Assembly (NCBI GenBank): GCA_000827265.1
Contig: KN834877.1
Span: 1 to 64,000, forward strand
Source of the DNA: Collybiopsis luxurians FD-317 M1
Taxonomy: Eukaryota > Basidiomycota > Agaricomycetes > Agaricales > Omphalotaceae
Direction of reading: 5' to 3'
DNA: 64,000 nt
Below are positions 58,943 to 64,000 of this stretch, piece after piece (within the stretch, counting starts at the first letter, position 1; every line of letters begins with the position of its first letter). Both the position numbers and the translations under genes were made by a program. The notes under the pieces were generated by a model. The model was given only the letters and a program-made list of their open reading frames with translations. It ran no database searches and was not told the origin of the DNA.

Positions 58943-60761
58943 TTGGAAGATGTTAGGTGTGGGCACAATCCTGATTCTGTTTCTGATGGATGGACTTAAA
59001 TATGTAAATATATAACTTGGAGGCTATTCGAACTGCTCAATTTCTTTGCCAGGGATGTCATCAGGTGAGATTGATTTGACTTCCTTCGTTGATCCCACCA
59101 TCAAATTCGCAGATGAATGATCTGTATGATGGGCGTAATGGTGTATCCGTGACGCAGCAAACTTATTAAGTATATCGCCATCATGCATCAATGATTTGCT
59201 GAATTATACACCGGGCGCACAACCTTTATACATTGCTCCCAAAGCTTCGTCGCAGAAAGTTTGGTCTGTTTTGACAGATACACGTCATCGCAACAGAGGT
59301 GGACTTGCGAGACTTTTGACAGATAGTTGCCGGCCTGGCAAAATTGCATGGGAGACAGCTCGCTATCTCTCCTCTCTCACGCTGGTTGTTACTGAACCAG
59401 AAGAGAGTGGCAATGATATCTTGGAGGCTGTGTACCGCCCTCACGCCTTGAAGGAACCTCATATGCAGAGTCTGAATAGTTTCTACGCACCCGCACCCGT
59501 ATGGCCTAAATATGCATTCAGCGGGTTTCTGGCTAGATCCTCATCCAACATAACTTCCTTCTCGATTTCGATTTTGCACTTTTCCAACCTAGACATTACA
59601 TCTGACCTTCAGTTGTTACTGCTTAGCTTAGTATTTTGGTAACGGACCGATTAGCGGCGGAGCCTGCAGAATTTCACGTTTAACCGCGTAGACCACCTTC
59701 CTCACGATTGACGTGTACATAGCTTACATTACACTCCTTGATTCCTAATCTCTACTAGCCCATGTTGGAATATGGTACTTGTAAGTGTAAATCCACCAAT
59801 TACGCGCCAGTTCCACCCGCAGGTGAAGTCCTGCAATGGCTAATTCAACAGAATGCTTTTGCTGCATCTCTGTCCACCACAGTTGTTCCGATACCTTTTT
59901 CTTCTCTACGCATCCCTTCTTCACCACTCCAGCCTGGATAAAGCTCCGGATTTTTTGACACTTCATCATGTACAATTGGTGGTACCTGGAATGCCGCCGA
60001 CTTTACAACGCTAGTGGCAGCTATCCGAAACGCATCTTCGCCATTTAGGATCGTTGTTGTCATGTCTCGCTGACTGTCCTTCAGGCCATCTAGCCGATTT
60101 GGAATCCGTTTGTTCACAATGTTACCACTGAGGACACTCTACGTTCCCATGGCTTAGGAAGTTTAATCTCAAGAGCTGGCCTCCTCGTTCATAAGCTCGT
60201 AAATCGTTGACAAGCTCGTAAACACTTGAACATGATCATCATGGTTTCGAAGTTGGCATGATCGTCATGGTTGCAAGAATCAAAATCAAGCAGGCGTCAA
60301 GTGACATGATCATCAAGGTTTAAACAGGTACAAAGTTGATAATGAGGATGGACGAAAATTTGGATAGGCAGGGAACCCGCAGCAAACGCACAAGGGTCCC
60401 ATCTGCTGTTCTCCCGGCTGGCCTGTACGCCCTACGAAACATTTTTACCCTCCTTCAGTGTACCTCAATGTCGAACAAGTAGATGAATTCGAAAGTTTGC
60501 TCTGCATTTTTTACAAGTACAATTCACCATTGAAACCTAATAATCTTCCCGAACCCATCTATACCGGATCGCATCATACACCATGCCATGCTTGAAAGTC
60601 ATCCTTGGGTTCCGATGAAGAACCAGACAACGGCTGAGGAATCTAACCCGGAATTTGCTCTCGTCAAATTGGTCAATTCCATGGTAATTTCGCGTTCCGA
60701 AGTTCGAGACTGAAGTCCCTCTCCCCTGATGAAGAAATCGAGTGACTGTAATCGTGTGCGA
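58943..60761. other. intergenic, no gene recognised
   Basis: An open plus-strand frame of 148 codons (59196-59642) has no recognisable family and no supporting features. At 60225-60325 a unit of the form CATGATCATCATGGTT recurs three times in varied form. The stretch from 60330 to 60761 has no visible signal. Confidence 0.4.
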
Positions 60762-62227
60762 CTACTTCTCCTTCGATCCTTCCAGATACCTTGATGAATC
60801 CCACTTTACATGACACAAGTGAAGTCAAAATCATAGCCCATCCGAATGAAATAGGTGGCTTACATTCACCATACACCAGTACGGAACACCCGTCAGTTCA
60901 CCTTTTCTCTTGCGCTTTTCTTCCTTATTAGCCGGATTAATTCCCTGAGGTGTGGCCTTTCCTGCGCCGATGATCGTTACGGGTTCCATCAGCTACAGAT
61001 AGCACGAAACGAAACATCAGGGTCTGCTGATTCTGCATTCCGACACAAAACTCACCTCGTATCCCAGATGAGCGTATCGATCTCTTGCCCTCTCTGACGT
61101 TGCATCGAGAGTGATCGGTATCCCTGGTGTCGCTCGATTTGCGTATGCATATCCTTCACGCATGAGAGTAGACATCAATCCTATCAGACGTCGTTCGTGT
61201 GAGTGTTGGTATTACATGTGAAAAATTCTACTCACCTCGTCCCTCGAACCTCTTTGAACAAAACATGGCCTGAAGATACCACGAATCCGATTCCTTTAAG
61301 ATTCTTTCTGAGTTCCCTTTTCTCCTCTTCTTCTCGCCAGCGGATTCCGGAGCAACCATTCTCCTTTTCTCAAACGCACGCTCGAATACTCCATGTGTAA
61401 TCAAGGTGTACTCATTTGCCATACGCTTTTCATCCAATCACGTTAGAACAAGAATGTCGTCAACCAGAGATGGATAAATTCAACATACGTCGAACCCCTG
61501 AAGCCCCCAATTCCATATACACCTTACTATCCCTCCCCTAAGCGCATTCAACGTCTTGACCCGTTTCCTGGGAGGGTACCAACATGCCGCAGCCGCGATC
61601 ATTGGAACAGAGTCAGATCCTTCCGCCTTATCCGGTGCAACAGGCACAGCAACAACCGCTCGTCCACCTCCTAAAATACCCGCTTTGAATAGGAAGTAGT
61701 ACAAGTCGTGTAATTCCCGCAATGCGGCTTTGTCTGTGATCTCCATTGGCTATGGATAAATTTGTGAGCTATTATGACGGGAAAGAGCGACGGGGATGGA
61801 GTGTTGATTTTCGTTGAGGACTGACCTTTGTAGTCCCAGATAAATAATATGCCATGGCGTCGTTGATGAAAGCTTCTGCAGCTGCCCAGCCTATGGCTTG
61901 AAGATCTTCTCGTCGCGCTTCCCTGATGGTGAAGGTCTCATTTCCTTTTGTCACCGTAAAAGGAGCAATAGACCCATTCACCGAAAGATTCGGTGTGTTC
62001 GAACTGGCAGGTGTAGATGCAGTCTCGGATTTGGTTACCATCATGTATCCAACTAGTATAAAACTCAGAAGAAGAGATAGAAGGAGGAGAAGAAGGAGGA
62101 TAGCTGGTGTTTTTGTATGAACGAATGATCGCTGTGTCGCAAATGCGTAGCGGGTGGTTGGAGAAGAGAAATCAAAGTCACGATTCGCTCTGGTGGCAAG
62201 ACAATCGATTGCAGATTGGCGAGACAT
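60762..62227 (-). CDS. GNAT-family N-acetyltransferase
   Basis: This encodes an acetyl-CoA-dependent N-acetyltransferase of unknown acceptor. The ATG at 62227 follows a TATA box at a normal distance and opens a segment with a strong hydrophobic helix (TPAILLLLLLLSLLLSFILV), so it may be membrane-anchored. A second in-frame start at about 62044 would give a soluble form. The GNAT domain begins FTIREARREDLQAIGWAAAE and continues MEITDKAALRELHDLYYFLF, a variable loop with RGGIVRCIWNWGLQGFD, and WYLQAMFCSKRFEGRG. The R-x2-G-x-G loop that binds acetyl-CoA is RFEGRG. It then reads LMSTLMREGYAYANRATPG and LDATSERARDRYAHLGYE, and ends WCMVNWDSSRYLEGSKEK at 60762. Five introns are needed. Confidence 0.85.
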
Positions 62228-62290
62228 TAGCAAACGAAGTGTATGTACGGGGACTTGTCAGGTTACTCACCTTCACTACTTGATATTCGA

Positions 62291-62297
62291 TTTTATA
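62291..62297 (-). promoter_or_regulatory. TATA box of the acetyltransferase gene
   Basis: TATAAAA on the minus strand lies 64-70 nt upstream of the ATG at 62227. This favours the upstream start and so the form with the hydrophobic N-terminal helix. Confidence 0.5.
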
Positions 62298-63614
62298 TCC
62301 AGTCTATCCGCAAACTACTCAATCAAGCTCGACCTGATCGCAAAAAGGCAAGTCAAGAGCTGAACCGAAGATGAGTTATCCCCGCAGTAATCGGTTTTAT
62401 ACCCCAACCCCAGCCTTGTGTTAAATAGTTTGGGGGTGGCGGTTCAACGAAGTCGTTGGTCAAGGAACTCGGAGAGTCGTGGTACCCGAATTTATATGAC
62501 GATCTGCTGATTACAATCAAGTCGTGCGTGTGAGTACCTGCCAAGTCTAGCCCCTCGGCATTGTTACCGTGCGCCCGGATGTACGGTTGAACTTCAAGCT
62601 CAAGCGCTCAAGTTCGAAAGCTATGGCGCCGATACAGGCGTCAATACAGAGTCAACGCAGGTTGCGCAGCAGTAGTGGGAACGATTGAAGGGATGATCGG
62701 AAAAACTTCCTTACGTCATTTAATATGTCTGCCTTAAGTATGCCGACAGGATTAATATCCATACACGTACGAATGTATGGAAATAGTGAAGACCAACTTA
62801 AAAAAACTAGAGCTCGTCGATAAGCTGTCTCTCATCATGGTGAGCCGAACAATCCGAAATGAAAATTCTAAGCTTTTACCACTGCGGAACTCATCGATCG
62901 ATCCGAGTAGTGATAGATTACATACCTATCTATCTACTCCATTCATCCTACTTCTCTAGGAATCGTCCCAATCTCTACACCGACCCGTTTTCTATTTCCA
63001 TTCCCATTCTCTGGCCCCCGCCCTGCGTTTTTGCACCACGTCCTGCGGCTCTTGGGCCATTAGAGCCTATCGAAGTAAGTATTAAAATCGAGAACAAGCC
63101 CGATTTAAAAAAGCAGACTTGGCGTCAAAGGCGGACAGGACAGGTCTCGTATCAGTAATGTAGTCAAACAAACTGCGTTCCTCGAATACGAGCTATGGAG
63201 CGAGCTACTTTTTGATTCATACCGCTCTCCAGATGATTCTGTGTTTAAATGACGGCAAACCCATAATGATAAATTTGTATGTCTTTGGGAGATGAGGCGA
63301 AGATTCCATTATCAGGCGTCGGGGGGTCTGAAGAACTGAGGTTCCGAGGCATGGACTAGAGTAACAAGTGCGGATTAACTCGAGCGAGTACTGAGTAACT
63401 CGCTACTGATACCGTCATTACTAAAAGAAGTCATAATGTTGATCATTGCCTCACTTCTTGTACACATTGACCCTAACACCCAGGAAAGGCATCCTTGATA
63501 TTCATTTATGGTGAGCCACTAAGTCGTTAAGTCATGAGTATAGTAATTTCAGAAGTTATAACATGTAGGCTAGAGCAAACTATAACAAAAAAAGAAACAA
63601 AACATAGGCCAGGA
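62298..63614. other. intergenic, no gene recognised
   Basis: The open frames are short and resemble no family. Nothing else stands out. Confidence 0.4.
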
Positions 63615-64000
63615 TCAATCATCTTCAATCTCACTACTTTCCCTATCCCCCTTCACCGACTTCACTATACTCCAAAAAAAGTCAACAACTTCCCCACTAT
63701 CTCTAATCCGAGAGAGCATTGCTAAGACCTTATCCAACTTCTTTGTATTTGCTTTTATATCTCTCCTTAATTCAGCAATGTCAGAATCTTTGGTGGTCCG
63801 GTTTGATGCGTTGCTGAGAGAGGATGCTGGAGGGACCAGTGAGCACTTAACCTTTCGATTTTTGCATGGAAGACATGTGACTGGTTTCACAGATCGTAGA
63901 CGGGCAGCTGCATGTTGCACCTCGCACTTTGTTCCGCGCCTTACACAGTGCGTACAAGGTGGGCTGTTGAGCTCTGGAGAAGGCTGGAACTGGGTGGATG
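63615..64000 (-). CDS. CxxC-cluster protein, 3' part (cut by window edge)
   Basis: The open frame continues beyond the right edge. Two regular clusters are seen: CTHCVRRGTKC (C-x2-C-x6-C) and CLPCKNRKVKC (C-x2-C-x6-C), with KCEVQHAAARLRSVKPVT between. This pattern is common in small agaricomycete proteins, some of which are labelled as Zn2Cys6-like, and suggests zinc binding. A coiled-coil-like C-terminus follows (IAELRRDIKANTKKLDKVL) and ends ESSEIEDD. It is a distant relative of the gene at 42210-43494 by motif only. The function is unknown. Confidence 0.65.
   Translation of the reverse strand, partial: STQFQPSPELNSPPCTHCVRRGTKCEVQHAAARLRSVKPVTCLPCKNRKVKCSLVPPASSLSNASNRTTKDSDIAELRRDIKANTKKLDKVLAMLSRIRDSGEVVDFFWSIVKSVKGDRESSEIEDD

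Noticed and set aside
59196..59642. 148-codon open frame on the plus strand
   Set aside because: No recognisable domain, no TATA or intron pattern, and no support from a paralogue in the window.

Overview
This window is nuclear DNA from a basidiomycete fungus, most likely an agaricomycete (mushroom-forming class). The genes are split by many short introns of about 50-65 nt with GT..AG ends. The recognisable families are typical of that class: DUF6533 membrane proteins, a short-type fungal tyrosinase, cytochrome P450, a yeast Dgk1-type CTP-dependent diacylglycerol kinase, small proteins with paired CxxC clusters, an F-box/coiled-coil fragment and a GNAT acetyltransferase. The window is repeat-rich, full of tandem duplications and broken copies, and has one assembly gap (N, 51105-51201). 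Exon joins below were worked out by eye from reading frame, GT/AG sites and comparison between paralogues.

Layout. 0.3-10.1 kb: a duplicated P450 pair on the minus strand. The copy at 8018-10008 looks intact; the copy at about 626-2586 is a pseudogene that has lost the heme-ligating cysteine. DUF6533 copy 1 lies between them. 10.2-19.3 kb: no convincing gene, only degenerate tandem and dispersed repeats. 19.3-22.2 kb: DUF6533 copy 2 and a solitary exon remnant. 22.5-23.7 kb: a broken retroelement gag-like gene. 24-38 kb: three DUF6533 copies (3, 4, 5) in a direct array with 4-5 kb spacing. Copies 3 and 4 are each followed by a decayed fragment of the DGK1 gene, and copy 5 by the intact DGK1 gene (38360-40604, minus). 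A 364-bp imperfect palindrome lies in the array. 41-50.5 kb: a tyrosinase/CxxC-protein locus with an intact tyrosinase (44449-47676, minus), an intact CxxC gene (42210-43494, minus), and broken pieces of both. 50.5-57 kb: gene-poor, with motif clusters, a repeat shared with 16.9-18.7 kb and a truncated F-box gene. 57.3-58.9 kb: DUF6533 copy 6 on the minus strand. 60.8-62.2 kb: a GNAT acetyltransferase. 63.6-64.0 kb: the 3' part of another CxxC gene, cut by the window edge.

The main theme is local birth and death of a lineage-specific membrane-protein family. The six DUF6533 copies share an unusual gene architecture. Each has what looks like a 2-nt exon (AG) or recursive splice point, needed to keep the reading frame. 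Three tandem copies share a GC intron donor, and a roughly 60-nt segment reads as exon in three copies but carries stops in the other three. There is no evidence that the different families form one pathway; tyrosinase, P450 and DGK1 appear to be independent neighbours.
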